The notes beneath the pieces were generated by a model, which saw only the letters and a program-made list of their open reading frames with translations, was not told the origin of the DNA and made no database searches. A stretch of 64,000 nucleotides of DNA from Neoechinorhynchus agilis (lineage: Eukaryota > Acanthocephala), in assembly GCA_051530055.1 (NCBI GenBank), contig CM121341.1, forward strand, positions 9,114,001-9,178,000, read 5' to 3'. Made by a program: the position numbers and the translations under genes. Below, one piece after another: positions 11,282 through 22,172 of the stretch. Within the stretch, counting starts at the first letter, position 1. Each line of letters starts with the position of its first letter.

Positions 11282-12782
11282 ATGGAGCGCCGAATCGACG
11301 AAATAAAGAAAATGTTACAATCTCTGATTGCAGCCGACCAATCCAACATTGCTCAAGTAAAGAACCTGGTTGAGTATTGTGCTGAGATTGAACGTAAACT
11401 CGCATTGGCTCGAAAACGGATCGAAAGTTTGAGTAGTTTAAAGGAGCAGGACGACAATGAAAAGGAGCAATACAAGCTTCGGATTACTGTTATGATGAAG
11501 GAAATTGAACGGTTAACAGCTCAAAATGAATTGGCAAGAAGAGATTTGAGGGACGATATTTCGGACGAATCCGAGGAACACGTTGATCTAAGTGAACCCA
11601 CGGCTCCGCCTTATACTGAAGCGAGCGATGAAGATGAGTCTTGTATAAGTCTCGATTTCAATGATCTCCTTCCTCGTACTCATGTGACCGAAACTCGGAC
11701 AATGTTCCGAAGTGAGTTTTGCGATGGATGCGGAAGGAAAATATCGTTTAATTGCCTACATCCCATGAGATTCATGCCCATGGGTAAGTAGTGAATCTCG
11801 TAGAAATACGACTTCGGTGCCAGATTTGTTGTCGAGTGTGCCATATTGAATGTGGTCAAACTTTGAGTGGTAAACTTCGTTGCGTTCTTGCAATGAGACA
11901 TCCTACAAAACGACGTCTAAGTCTATCTGATTATTGCCCAGCTTCACCTCCGTTCATTCCACCGATCATTTTCTATTGTGTTCGGGAAATCGACTTTCGG
12001 CGGCTCAATCAGGACGCGAGTAAGGTTTATTCAAAGAAAGCAAATGAATCACGAGTTCGACTTCTTAGACATGCTTTTTTGAAACCTCATCGAGCTGGTC
12101 TTCTATCATCTCACACGAGAGATTTACCGCCAGGAGTTTCAGATCTTCGATTAACTGATTTGGTGACCATCGCAGCTACAATCAAACAGTTTCTATCAAG
12201 TCTCGTTGAACCAATTATAACTCACGATGCAGTTCACAAATTTGCTAAAGCTGTCGTTTCGTCGGAATACGCAGTTCAGACATTGACGGAAGCCTTGCTT
12301 TCAATTCCACAAGAAAACCAACAAACACTCGCATTTATTTTACTTCATTTACAAAAGTTATCGCATACAACAACTGTTCAAATGGGCACTCATGAGTTGG
12401 CGAATGAGTTCGGACCGCTGATTGTGGGAACCAGCGTTTCTGCTTTAAGAACTCGGATCGCAACTGAAGCGAATACCCAAATCTCGATTATAAAATCGCT
12501 TCTTGATCACATCCCGTCAGATTTCTACCGTTCACTTTTGGTAGACAAGCGAATTGCTTCAGTTCTGCGGAAAAGGCAAGGTGAGTGCTCTAATAACTTT
12601 TGGAAGAAAAGGAAACCTTGTAATTGATTAAAAGTTTTCATTAACCTTTTAACTTATTTAAAGAAAAAATCAATGATTTGATTATGTACTGTAGATAATG
12701 AAGTTGTTTAAATTACGCTAACATCAATTTTTTTTAATGATTTCAAGGAGCAGTGAAAAACCTTGTACAAGGACCGCTCTAG
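11282..12782 (+). CDS. cyk-4: CYK-4/RacGAP1-like RhoGAP (centralspindlin subunit)
   Basis: CYK-4/MgcRacGAP pairs with a kinesin-6 to bundle midzone microtubules and organise RhoA at cytokinesis. Residues 1-90 are a charged coiled coil (MERRIDEIKKMLQSL), followed by an acidic linker. A C1 zinc finger follows: H-x12-CDGC ... CQIC-x4-H-x2-C. Then comes a RhoGAP domain (LRLTDLVTIAATIKQFL, QTLAFILLHLQKL, ANEFGPLIVG). Exons are 11282-11783, 11804-12580 and 12748-12782, about 437 aa, shorter than human (632). The 20-nt gap at 11784-11803 is abnormal for an intron and changes frame. It also leaves about ten extra residues inside the C1 finger. At the arginine-finger position (GLYR in homologues) this protein has KVYSKK. 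The second intron (12581-12747) has ordinary GTGAGT...TTTCAAG ends. Confidence 0.85.
11784..11803 (+). other. Putative 20-nt intron or frameshift
   Basis: GTAAGTAGTGAATCTCGTAG separates the CDGC half from the CQIC half of the C1 finger, and the frame changes across it. The donor is a perfect GTAAGT and the end is TAG. I found no other phase-compatible donor that keeps both halves of the finger. Confidence 0.45.
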
Positions 12783-13660
12783 ACATTTCGATGAATTAGA
12801 GATGTGGTGATCATAATCCTGGTTAAAGTATATTTTATTGAACTATTTGATATGCGGGATTAACTCTATAATCCCAAAAGGTTTTCTCTCGACATTTAGA
12901 TACGGGCAAATACGCATGCAAAATTTAAGGCAAATACTTGGAAACGAAAATCAGCAAAGAATAAATGATAAACAAATACTTTGCCGGGTTTCGTTCTCTT
13001 CATTGCGGAGAAAGTTTTCCCGCACTCGAATGTGCTCTGAAAAGTCGTAATCGTCTTCATCGTTATTTCTCGAAAAATTTGAAAAGGTTTTTAATGGTAA
13101 ATCAACATAAAACCCGGATAGCTTTTATCTCTCCAAATTTGTCAATCAGTTAACACTATGGAATGAAAATGGATTTTAAAGCCAGCGGATTTCATTCTCA
13201 ACGTCTATAAGATCTACAATACTCTTTTCAAACATTCTACTCTTTTTGAAGCGAACACGTTGAAAAATGCATCAGATTTCATTTCAAATTGAACAGTTTT
13301 AATTTTGCTTAAAATGCATTTATGTCCGTGCTTTATTTTCGGCCTTCATTGTTCAGCCATGAAGATTTTAATCTCATGTTCTTAGTTCAAAAAAGAATTT
13401 TATGACTTTACTCCGACTGCAATATAAAAAGTCATTAGGTTCAATTGAATTCAGACCGACGCATGCGACCTAAAGAAGTTCACAGATTTAACGATAACCT
13501 TCATTAATGTTCAGAATTAAGCTGGTGAATTATTTGAACTCATCAGTCATCACAAGTCTCGTTCCATGCATTTCATAGCTGCTAATTGTTCGCTAATTTC
13601 AAACGTAGTGTTTTTATACCACGAATAAACACAAACAATTTAACGGTGTCATTAGCAGCA
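12783..13660. other. Intergenic, no recognised gene
   Basis: AT-rich, short frames only. Nothing supportable beyond the likely 3' end region of the RhoGAP gene. Confidence 0.5.
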
Positions 13661-13689
13661 ATAAATGTATTCAATCAATCTTCATCTCT

Positions 13690-13895
13690 CGGCAATTAAC
13701 ACACTCACCACCTCCCGCCAAATTCCAGCTTTTGTCCTTCCTCGACCGCCGCCATCACGCTGGCAGCATTGCCCCTTTGTACTGCTAGCGAGATATTTTG
13801 TCGAAGGAATCAATTTCTTCGAGAGATCCTGGAGCAGAGAGAGTGCCGAGCGCTCCATACGTCTCTACCCCAAGGGGGATAAAATAATGAGCCCT
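13690..13895 (-). mobile_element. RT-family C-terminal remnant, copy 3
   Basis: On the minus strand, FIPLGVETYGALGTLSLLQD is followed in another frame by QNISLAVQRGNAASVM. These match the last two conserved blocks of the same RT family (compare VAIQRGNAxxxL). The piece is locally GC-richer than the surroundings. It is a short broken fragment. Confidence 0.65.
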
Positions 13896-14146
13896 CGATA
13901 AGTGAAGATATTTCCGTATTTTCCTCCCTTCCGCTGCACTGGCGGCACCACCGGCGATTTCGAGGGAGTAGGGGATGTTGAAGAAATTTCGAACTGACTT
14001 GTCTTTGGTTGAAGTGGGAGATCGCTGGACAGAGTTCTTCTACTATAACTTGAATAGACTTCATGCAATCTTCTTCCAAGAAACAAATTGGTTAATCCAC
14101 CAATTTTATTTCTCATCAATTTGCTAATTTTCCATTCACAACACAA
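13865..14146 (-). CDS. Unidentified ORF overlapping RT remnant
   Basis: A 93-codon frame beginning MCCEWKISKLMRNKIGG, Ser/Pro-rich in the middle (STSPTPSKSPVVPPVQRK). I recognise no domain; the end overlaps the RT remnant boundary. It could be an exon or chance. Confidence 0.15.
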   Translation of the reverse strand: MCCEWKISKLMRNKIGGLTNLFLGRRLHEVYSSYSRRTLSSDLPLQPKTSQFEISSTSPTPSKSPVVPPVQRKGGKYGNIFTYRGLIILSPLG

Positions 14147-14402
14147 ACCAAAATATCCAACATAATCTGCTTTTTTTCGTATTTTCTTTTAATATTGTGT
14201 TCCTAGAACATGGCTATCGTCTTCTTACAGATGAGATAAAACGGGTTGCTCGTTCATACAAAAAAACATGAAACCTTTTGCACTCAGAATCTTCCTCATC
14301 TTTCCTGTGAACCGACCAATTTATTTTTTTTAAGCTGGCGCTAGAAAAATCATTCGACTGCTTTTACCCGAAAACTCCATTAGGGATGCGGGACATAAGA
14401 AG

Positions 14403-14570
14403 ATTAATGATGATGGTGAACTGACGGAAAAAAATTATGAATATATTAATCAGAATTTTCGACCAATGCGTTGGTCTTACAAGCAATCACTGAAGAAGAC
14501 CAACGCATTGGTCGAAAATTCTGATTAATATATTCATAATTTTTTCCTTCAGTTCACCATCATAATTAAT
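14403..14570. mobile_element. Foldback element (hairpin), arms about 76 bp
   Basis: The left arm 14403-14478 and right arm 14496-14570 are near-perfect reverse complements (ATTAATGATGATGGTGAACT versus the reverse complement ATTAATTATGATGGTGAACT), with a loop of about 17 nt. There is no coding capacity. It looks like a MITE/foldback transposon or a single insertion of an inverted duplication. Confidence 0.9.
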
Positions 14571-15103
14571 TCCTAAATGAATATCTACACAATAAGAAGA
14601 TTAACAAAAGTGGTGCCGGAATTCTAGGAAATATTAAGGAGAGGAATATGTGGCAGCTTTTCTTTTAAAAGTTATTTTAATACTACAACCGTAATTTGTC
14701 GTTTTAATGAACGGATGTAGCCCACGATCCGTAGCTTGGGTAATGTCAGTGAGTCATCATCGACGATTTTATTGCCTGCTCTCCTCAGATCTCTTGGCAT
14801 CTCCTATGAAGATACCTAGCAATAATATGGAAAAGACAAAAAGAAAAAATCAATTGATCGTACGAAAAAACCAGTTTTAAAAGCAAAACATGGAAGTGAG
14901 GTGATTTAATTTCTAACAATATTTTATTCGTTTCTTTCAAACTGTTTAAAATTTCAATTCACCATTTTGAAAAATACCGAGGTTTTTGCATTAATAAAAA
15001 TAAGCTCATTGAGATTATTTAAAAGTACACCTTTAGTATCATTAGACCTGATCGTATTTATGTTATGATTGATTTTTCTACTGCAGTAATATAAATGTTG
15101 TTT
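14571..15103. other. AT-rich spacer, nothing recognised
   Basis: Only short frames. No RNA gene or repeat that I can support. Confidence 0.5.
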
Positions 15104-15740
15104 TTAGTTTACCGAACCCAAACCCGATATTCCTTGATGGCCGCGGCATTGCCGCGTTGGATCGCCGCGCTGATTCGCTGCAACAGGAAGTTGCTGGATC
15201 GCATATCGCCGGTGGCATGTTTTAGCATCCCTCCCAGTCGTGAGAGGAAATAATCGGCTTCCGCAATCGGGATGAAAATATATTGATGCCCATCGAGCGA
15301 GGAGTACTTCTGCCGCTTCTTTTCCTCGCTGAAGCTGGCGATTGTTCCCGCCTTTGAGGTGCCATCCCGTAACTGGGATGCTGCGAGCGTGTTGGGGCAG
15401 GTAAAATCCCAAACCAGTATTTTCCCGGAGCACCATGGGAGGAGGGCGTTTACCGTCGTTCCGGGAGAGTCCGACTGGTTCGAGTCGAGCGGGAAAACCG
15501 GCCGTTGAGAGTGCCTCCCTGATTATGCGGTTGACTGCTGAGTGCCGTGCGTGCCGAGCAGTTGAACGCTTGCAGTCAAGGCCGTGAGTTCTCGATCCGT
15601 TCACTGTCTCACCGCACCGACACGTATATGAGCCTGAGAATTCGATGCCCAACCGAAGCCCCACAGCGACGGTGATGGCTTGGTCATCCAGCCTCGTGCC
15701 AACAGCCGTGATCGGGAAAGCCTTCAAGAAGTCGCTGGAG
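15104..15740 (-). mobile_element. GC-rich RT-family C-terminal copy 4
   Basis: A long minus-strand frame carries ITAVGTRLDDQAITVAVGLR, YTCRCGETVNGSRTHGLDC, RHARHSAVNRIIREAL and LEPVGLSRNDGKRP; the last third continues in a shifted frame and ends IQRGNAAAIKEYRVW-like before a stop at 15104. This is the post-RT domain of the family also present at 7.0 kb, truncated 5' at about 15740 with no RT core. Its base composition is strikingly GC-rich compared with everything around it, suggesting a younger copy or a different source lineage. It is broken but the best preserved at protein level. Confidence 0.8.
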
Positions 15741-16041
15741 TAGATAAGAGAATTATTTTACCAGCTAAAAATTTCGTATTCACTAATTCCGTATACAAAA
15801 CCTATTAATATTTTTTGAGCAAAAAGATTTACGGTTGTTTATGGTGGAAAAATTAAACTAGCCGACTAACTAATAAAGAAACAAAAAAAAACACAATCTC
15901 GTGCCCTTGAAAATAAAATCGGATTTAATAAACCGCCTTTAATATTTAACTGTTATGAATAGTTCATTTTTGGCACCAATAGTTTTTGATAATACTAAAA
16001 AATATGGCAAGAATTTATAAATAGTATTAAGTCTATAATAA

Positions 16042-16464
16042 CTAATGTTCATCACCGTCGATTTCTCCTACGATTCGTATCCCATCGATATCCATATCGC
16101 CATTGACAGCCATGGATTGCACAGCTAATTGGAGTTCAGTGCGTTCTTTTGAATGTTCAACGAGTTTTTGATTAAGCCATGCCACATTTTCCGCCACCTC
16201 CATATTCTCTTTGAACTGTTCACTGGACGTTAAAAGTTTCAGCATGTCCAAACATAGAGGATACTTTATAAACCTCAAGTAAGGTTCAGTTGTCCAATAT
16301 TTGAGGTATTCAACATAAGCCATGAATGCAGCACTTTTAAAAAATCCGTTTCGGGCTAAGAAATGGAGATAACGGGGATTGGCCAAGCATTGGACAAAAT
16401 CTAATTCAGCTTCAAAACGGCACTTATCCATCTTAGCCTTGTCGTTGTTCGGTGTAGATTCCAT
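16042..16464 (-). CDS. med31: Mediator complex subunit 31
   Basis: MED31 is a small conserved subunit of the Mediator middle module, bridging regulators and RNA polymerase II in the nucleus. The core signature is clear: RFEAELDFVQCLANPRYLHF, then YVEYLKYWTTEPYLRFIKYP and CLDMLKLL, matching the family's FVQCLANPxYLxFLA and YLKYWxxPEYxxxLxYPxCL blocks. The C-terminal tail is longer than in human (140 aa in total versus 131) and acidic (GDMDIDGI, GEIDGDEH). I chose the ATG at 16464 because a T-rich stretch ending TTTTTTTAG lies 2 nt upstream, so the in-frame codons before it are probably intron or outron. Single exon. Confidence 0.93.
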   Translation of the reverse strand: MESTPNNDKAKMDKCRFEAELDFVQCLANPRYLHFLARNGFFKSAAFMAYVEYLKYWTTEPYLRFIKYPLCLDMLKLLTSSEQFKENMEVAENVAWLNQKLVEHSKERTELQLAVQSMAVNGDMDIDGIRIVGEIDGDEH

Positions 16465-16979
16465 ATCTAAAAAAAGCATTTAAATCCCATGTGTTTGTGC
16501 CTTTTGGGATTGAGACCTACGGATCTCTTGGTAACGAAGCTCTTCAACTTCTGAAGGATCTGAAGCGACGCCTTCAGGTTATAACAAGGCAAGCATTCGG
16601 GCGACAATTGAGGACGGCTAGGCTTTCCTCCAAGATTTTGATAAGTTAACAAATTATCCAACTTTAACAATAATAAATTACACAAACTATAAAAAAATGT
16701 CCATGGTAATAATGATTAATAATCCTTTTATTTTATAACAAATCCTCACGTCCAAGTTCAATATATTTAAGACTATATTGAGAGCTGTGTGTTCTCCGAA
16801 ATGAAAACAACCGCCTACAATCATACAAATAAGAACTCGAGTGTTCATGAGGTAACTAATAAAATTATCTGAGAAACATATTCTTGAACAGCCGCAAAAA
16901 AAATTTAATTTTCAGGAGGGAATAATAAAAGAAAATCCTTCGAGTCTTTTTAAATCTCTATTTGCTTGAAGATTTATCA
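16465..16979. other. Upstream region of MED31
   Basis: Contains the acceptor-like TTTTTTTAG adjoining the MED31 ATG on the minus strand. No further gene seen. Confidence 0.4.
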
Positions 16980-16984
16980 CCTTT

Positions 16985-17115
16985 TTGAAAGCCTCTCGGC
17001 TAATTTGCACACTTCGGAGGCGCTCAGCCGCACTCGAAGGGACCACAGGACCAACCCTCCCGTGGAACCCAGCGACCTGCGGATTTGAACCATCGACTAA
17101 TCGAGATCACTCGAC
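16985..17115 (-). mobile_element. tRNA-derived SINE fragment
   Basis: The minus strand has a Pol III B-box match, GGTTCAAATCC, after TGATCTCGATTAGTCGAT. This resembles the tRNA head of the SINEs at 62.9 and 63.1 kb (GATCCCGATTAGGGGTC then GGTTCGAATCC). The 5' part of the tRNA head is missing or diverged. Confidence 0.5.
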
Positions 17116-17265
17116 CGAAGATTGAACTGTTCATAAAGTGGTTGTTTTATAGGGCGTAGAAATTAAGCCGATTGTTTTCGACGAGCCATAATCTTTTTGT
17201 ACGTCGTTTGATCAAGGTCTAAAATAAAACCCCGTTTCTACGCGCTAGAAAACAACCAAATCTTT
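17115..17265 (+). repeat. Dispersed repeat, copy B
   Basis: Shares GATTGAACTGTTCATAA with 9.7 kb, and AGGGCGTAGAAATT and TTTGATCAAGGT with 24.26-24.36 kb. Non-coding. Confidence 0.5.
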
Positions 17266-17276
17266 ATTTACAAACA

Positions 17277-17489
17277 ATGAATGATCGAAAACCACGCGAA
17301 AAATCACAAACTCGGGATTATGCTCATCGCGTATCCATTGAGCAAAATATTATTGTTTATTCGAAGAACATTGATTCTTTTGTTTATGTAGCGCTTAGCC
17401 GATACGATGGACACGAAATGTTATCGATCGCAATTGATTTCCAAACTATGAAGAAGCCCTCGTCGGGTTTGAAGAACGTCTTGAATTGA
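17277..17489 (+). CDS. Unidentified ORF (70 aa)
   Basis: Begins MNDRKPREKSQTRDY and contains QNIIVYSKNIDSFVYVALSR. It has no recognised domain, sits directly after a dispersed repeat and may be part of a decayed element. Confidence 0.15.
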   Translation: MNDRKPREKSQTRDYAHRVSIEQNIIVYSKNIDSFVYVALSRYDGHEMLSIAIDFQTMKKPSSGLKNVLN

Positions 17490-17789
17490 GAAGACTTCTA
17501 AACAATAATTCCCGGCATAGTAACGTTCTTAATTTTTTTGAAGGTTTTAAGATATGTCTAAAATTCGATGAGTTTAATATCCTTTTTAATAATTGATTTT
17601 ATGATATTTTCCAATAATAAAATTTGAGTAAATTAATGGAGCGAGTATAGCCTTTTGAAATAGACAGAATAAAATCACAGGCTGTCGGGCAATAAAACTG
17701 AAAAAGTTTTTTGAGAACTCGTAAACAATTTCTTAATATACACAAATTCACCAATGAAAGCTCTGGATACCAATCTTCATGAAAAAATA

Positions 17790-17995
17790 TTTTAGAATTC
17801 GTTCATCCCTTTGGCATCGAAACGTTCGGATCGATTGGTGCCGCGGCGCTGGACCTGGTCAATCAATTGTCCAAAAGATTGAGACACATCTCCTGCCCTC
17901 GGATCCGCCCTTTCGACCGTTAAACCGGGACGACAGCTCGGCGATCCAGAAAGGCGGTGGTGTGAATGATTTCTGCTCCGAGATTAAGTGAACCT
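17790..17995 (+). mobile_element. RT-family 3' end fragment, copy 5
   Basis: Translation across frames gives FVHPFGIETFGSIGAAALDL, matching VETLGAFGDEALxxxK of the family. It is followed by the same 3' tail as copies 1 and 6 (GATCCAGAAAGGCGGTGGTG). Confidence 0.65.
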
Positions 17996-18399
17996 TTATA
18001 AGATAAATTTGCCGTTTGTCAATTAAATGGTTGAAAAATAAGATCAATCGAAGAAGTTAATTACGAACTTCCTCAGAAACCACAATTTCTCTTCAAAATC
18101 ACGATGTACGGCAAACTTTTACCGATAAACCATGAAAATAGAATTAAAATTGATAAGAAAACAAGTAGCCACTTACGCTATTTCCTTCAATCCCCATTTC
18201 AAATGTTCTCAAATCTCTCAAAAGCTTCACTAAAATCCATTTCAATCTGAAATTACGCTTAAAAGGTTTTTACACATTCAAAAGCCAGAAAGTAAAAGAT
18301 TTTACTATCTAATATATAAAGCAAAATTAAATACTGGTGTATTTTCCAGAATAATGATTTTACTCCAAAGAGCAAATGCAGTTTTCCATTTCAGATCCT

Positions 18400-19775
18400 G
18401 AACTCTTAATGGTGAACTTCTTAAAGAAAGGAACTACAAGTCAAACAGCGATCCAAACGAAGAAAAAGAGTGAAAATGCAATTCTTTAAATCATCAAAAC
18501 TTTTTGGGGAAAATATAGCGAAAACATAAATCCACATTCGTTAAAGGACGAGAGGACAAATCAGAATCACATTTTATCCTCATATTTTAAACGTGGTCTT
18601 TAGATTATTAGAAGACAGTGGTTTTCTTTTTAAAAAAAGCACTTTGAAAAATGGGTGTACAATCAGAAAACAATAAAGCTCCAGAGCTCTTAATGGTGAA
18701 CTCCTTAAAGAAAGGAACTACAAATCAAGCAGCGATCAAAACGAAGAAAAAGAGTGAAAATGCAATTCTTTAAATCATCAAAACATTTTGGGGAAAATAT
18801 AGCGAAAACATAAATCCACATTCGTTAAAGGACGAGAGGACAAATCAGAATCACATTTTATCCTCATATTTTAAACGTGGTCTTTAGATTATTAGAAGAC
18901 AGTGGTTTTCTTTTTAAAAAAAGCACTTTGAAAAATGGGTGTACAATCAGAAAACAATAAAGCTCCAGAGCTCTTAAAGGTTAACTTCTTAAAGAAAGGA
19001 ACTACAAGTCAAGCAGCGATCAAAACGAAGAAAAAGAGTGAAAATGCAATTCTTTAAATCATCAAAACTTTTTGGGGAAAATATAGCGAAAACATAAATC
19101 CACATTCGTTAAAGGACGAGAGGACAAATCAGAATCACATTTTATCCTCATATTTTAAACGTGGTCTTTAGATTATTAGAAGACAGTGGTTTTCTTTTAA
19201 AAAAAAGCACTTTGAAAAATGGGTGTACAATCAGAAAACAATAAAGCTCCAGAGCTCTTAATGGTGAACTTCTTAAAGAAAGGAACTACAAGTCAAGCAG
19301 CGATCAAAACGAAGAAAAAGAGTGAAAATGCAATTCTTTAAATCATCAAAACTTTTTGGGGAAAATATAGCGAAAACATAAATCCACATTCGTTAAAGGA
19401 CGAGAGGACAAATCAGAATCACATTTTATCCTCATATTTTAAACGTGGTCTTTAGATTATTAGAAGACAGTGGTTTTCTTTTTAAAAAAAGCACTTTGAA
19501 AAATGGGTGTACAATCAGAAAACAATAAAGCTCCAGAGCTCTTAAAGGTTAACTTCTTAAAGAAAGGAACTACAAGTCAAGCAGCGATCAAAACGAAGAA
19601 AAAGAGTGAAAATGCAATTTTTAATCAAAACTTTTTGGGGAAAATATAGCGAAAACATAAATCCACATTCGTTAAAGGACGAGAGGACAAATCAGAATCA
19701 CATTTTATCCTCATATTTTAAACGTGGTCTTTAGATTATTAGAAGATAGTGGTTTTCTTTTAAAAAAAGCACCAT
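18400..19775. repeat. 284-bp tandem repeat, five copies
   Basis: GA(G/A)CTCTTAA anchors at 18400, 18684, 18968, 19252 and 19536, an exact 284-bp period. Copies alternate between two types, TTAATGGTGAAC (1, 2, 4) and TTAAAGGTTAAC (3, 5). Each internal unit contains a 40-codon ORF beginning MGVQSENNKAPELL and ending KKKSENAIL. The first copy lacks the MGVQ start but is preceded by TTCCATTTCAG, as if the array grew from a real terminal exon. Confidence 0.95.
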
Positions 19776-19983
19776 TTTTGAACAAATGTCGTTAAATAAA
19801 GACTCGGTTTTTTTAGCGCTTATTATTAACTTTTGGCGCATTGAAAAGAGTAAAGATTTCCATTGAAATATTTATATAAATGGAATCATAATTGAGTATT
19901 AGGTCTTAATGCTTAAAATTGTACAACTTCCCAATGTTTTCAAAAGTCCATCTTAATGATTTATGTAAAAAAAACACTTTTCT

Positions 19984-20524
19984 TTAAGCTTGTTTCGTTG
20001 ATGAAGATGTTAACGAACTAGCACTCGTTGCATATGAGGCAGAAGATCGTTCATTCGCTGGATGGAATCCGTCTATTCGAGCTAGACGAGAATAGATTGC
20101 ATCTACATAAAGAGACAAAGCCGTCGCCACATTAGCTCCAATTCTAGCATAATGAATAGCTCCGCATTTAAAGGTACATTGAACTAATCTGAGGAAAATT
20201 GAGGCGTGAGTCAGTACGAGCCATACAATAGTGTTTATATAGAGAATTTTTAGAAATTGATTTTCTTCCATTAGTTCATCATATTGGAGAATGTAATACC
20301 AAAGACTTTTTATAAGAAATCCTGTAAGTCTTTGGGTAAGCTAGGAAATATAGAAAGACAACAGTTGTACAGGTACAAACTCCAAAGTCGTATAAAAGTG
20401 TTATCAGATCAAATAGATTTGTCACAATCTGAAGAGCGAAACTGTAAGTTAAAAGATTCGCTGTACCTGCTGCCATAACCAATACCATCAATAATTTCTT
20501 TTTAAGGTGAACACAAATTAACAT
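19984..20524 (-). CDS. Multi-pass membrane protein, family not recognised
   Basis: Two exons, 20381-20524 and 19984-20340, join across a 40-nt intron (GTTTGT...TTTCCTAG) in phase 0 to give about 166 aa. Hydrophobic segments are near residues 10-34, 35-50, 85-105 and 110-135. They are followed by a Ser-rich tail (NERSSASYATSASSLTSSS). Two cysteines (VQCTFKCGAIHY) lie in the last membrane segments. Chemoreceptor-like size and layout were considered, but no diagnostic motif is visible and no gene name is justified. The frames on the opposite strand are shadows. Confidence 0.5.
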
Positions 20525-20912
20525 TTAAACTTCTTCGCAATTAACGCGAACCTTTCCTTACAATATCGGTTGTCATGGAACCAAATGTTATTTTTTATAT
20601 TCCTTTTATTTAACCGAACTTGAGTTCACTATCTCGGCCAGAACCAATTGATGGACACAATAATGTTTATCAACTCAAAATAGCACGAAATCAATAATTT
20701 TTATCTAATCGCAACTCTCTATAGACGTTTCCGTCCTTATCCTGATTTACAAAACGCACGAGTTCTGAGATAAATGATTTAAGTGTTTTTTCTTGTCAAA
20801 TGTTTCATTTTTTCAAGTAAGAAAATCTCATTAGCCTATTCATTAAAGTCAATGTTAATTCAATGCGTTGTTATTAACTAAATATTTCTTGTGATTTTGT
20901 CCATCATTTTTT

Positions 20913-22172
20913 ATCTTACACCCATGAAGCGTTCTCTAAAAATATATAAAAAGAAAATACGCGATTGCTTTCTATTTTTAGATTATAAATTGTGATTTTT
21001 AACGCCAGAATTGCAAGTTGTCGCTAGAAAAGTTTTGATTAGAGTTCGTATATTCTTCTATTTCATAAGAAGTTCAGAATTTTGATGGTTTTATGACGAT
21101 CTAAACGACGAAAATAAGGGCGAATTTTTAAAACTCGAAAATTCTCAAGTCTTTTTTAAAAAAATTATCCACAAAATCTATAGTAATCGATTTCAGTCTA
21201 TAATTTACCGATTAATGTCGATATCTGACGAGGAGGTACTAAAGGGCGGGGGAATGCGTAAAGGAATTATTGTTTAAAAGTCCTCATCCGCCTTAAATGT
21301 CAGTTTTTTTGAGGTTATTAAAAACATCTTCAAATAATTTTGACTTTTATCTTACACCCATGAAGCGTTCTCTAGAAATATATAAAAAGAAATTTCTAGT
21401 TTTTAGATTATAAATTATGATTTTTAACGCCAGAATTGCAAGTTGTCGCTTGGAAAGTTTTGATTAGAGTTCGTATATTCTTCTATTTCATAAGAAGTTC
21501 AGATTTTGATGGTTTTATGACGATCTAAACGACGAAAATAAGGGCGAATTTTTAAAACTCGAAAATTCTCAAGTCTTTTTTAAAAAAATTATCCCCAAGA
21601 TCTTTAGTAGGCGATTTCAGTCTATAATTTACCGATTAATGTCGATATCTGACGAGGAAGTACTGGGAGCGGGGGAATGCGTAAATAAATTATTGTTTAA
21701 AAGTCTTCATCCGCCTTAAATATTGATTTTATAGTTATTAAAAGCATCTTCAAATAATTTTGACTTTTATCTTACAGCCATGAAGCGTTCTCTAGAAATA
21801 TATAAAAAGAAATTTCTATTTTTTAGATTATAAATTGTGATTTTTAACGCCAGAATTGCAAGTTGTCGCTTGGAAAGTTTTGATTAGAGTTCGTATATTC
21901 TTCTATTTCATAAGAAGTTCAGATTTTGATGGTTTTATGACGATCTAAACGATGAAAATAAGGGCGCATTTTTAAAACTCGAAAATTCTCGAGTCTGTTT
22001 TAAAAAAATTATCCCCAAGATCTTTAGTAGGCGATTTCAGTCTATAATTTACCGATTAATGTCGATATCTGACGAGGAGGTACTGGGGGCGGGGGAATGT
22101 GCAAAGGAATTATTGTTTAAAAGTCTTCATCCGCCTTAAATGTCAGTTTTTTGAGGTTATTAAAAACATCTT
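20913..22172. repeat. 420-436 bp tandem repeat, three copies
   Basis: ATCTTACA(C/G)CCATGAAGCG anchors at 20913, 21349 and 21769. Each unit holds TTTTTAGATTATAAATT, AATTGCAAGTTGTCGCT, CGATCTAAACGA and TCTGACGAGGA, and ends ATTATTGTTTAAAAGTC(C/T)TCATCCGCC. No ORF is conserved. Confidence 0.9.

Noticed and set aside
11680-11901. Antisense frame over the CYK-4 C1 finger
   Set aside because: Shadow of the real exon on the other strand.
18400-22172. CRISPR-like array
   Set aside because: Unit lengths of 284-436 bp with no spacer/repeat alternation; ordinary tandem satellites in a eukaryote.
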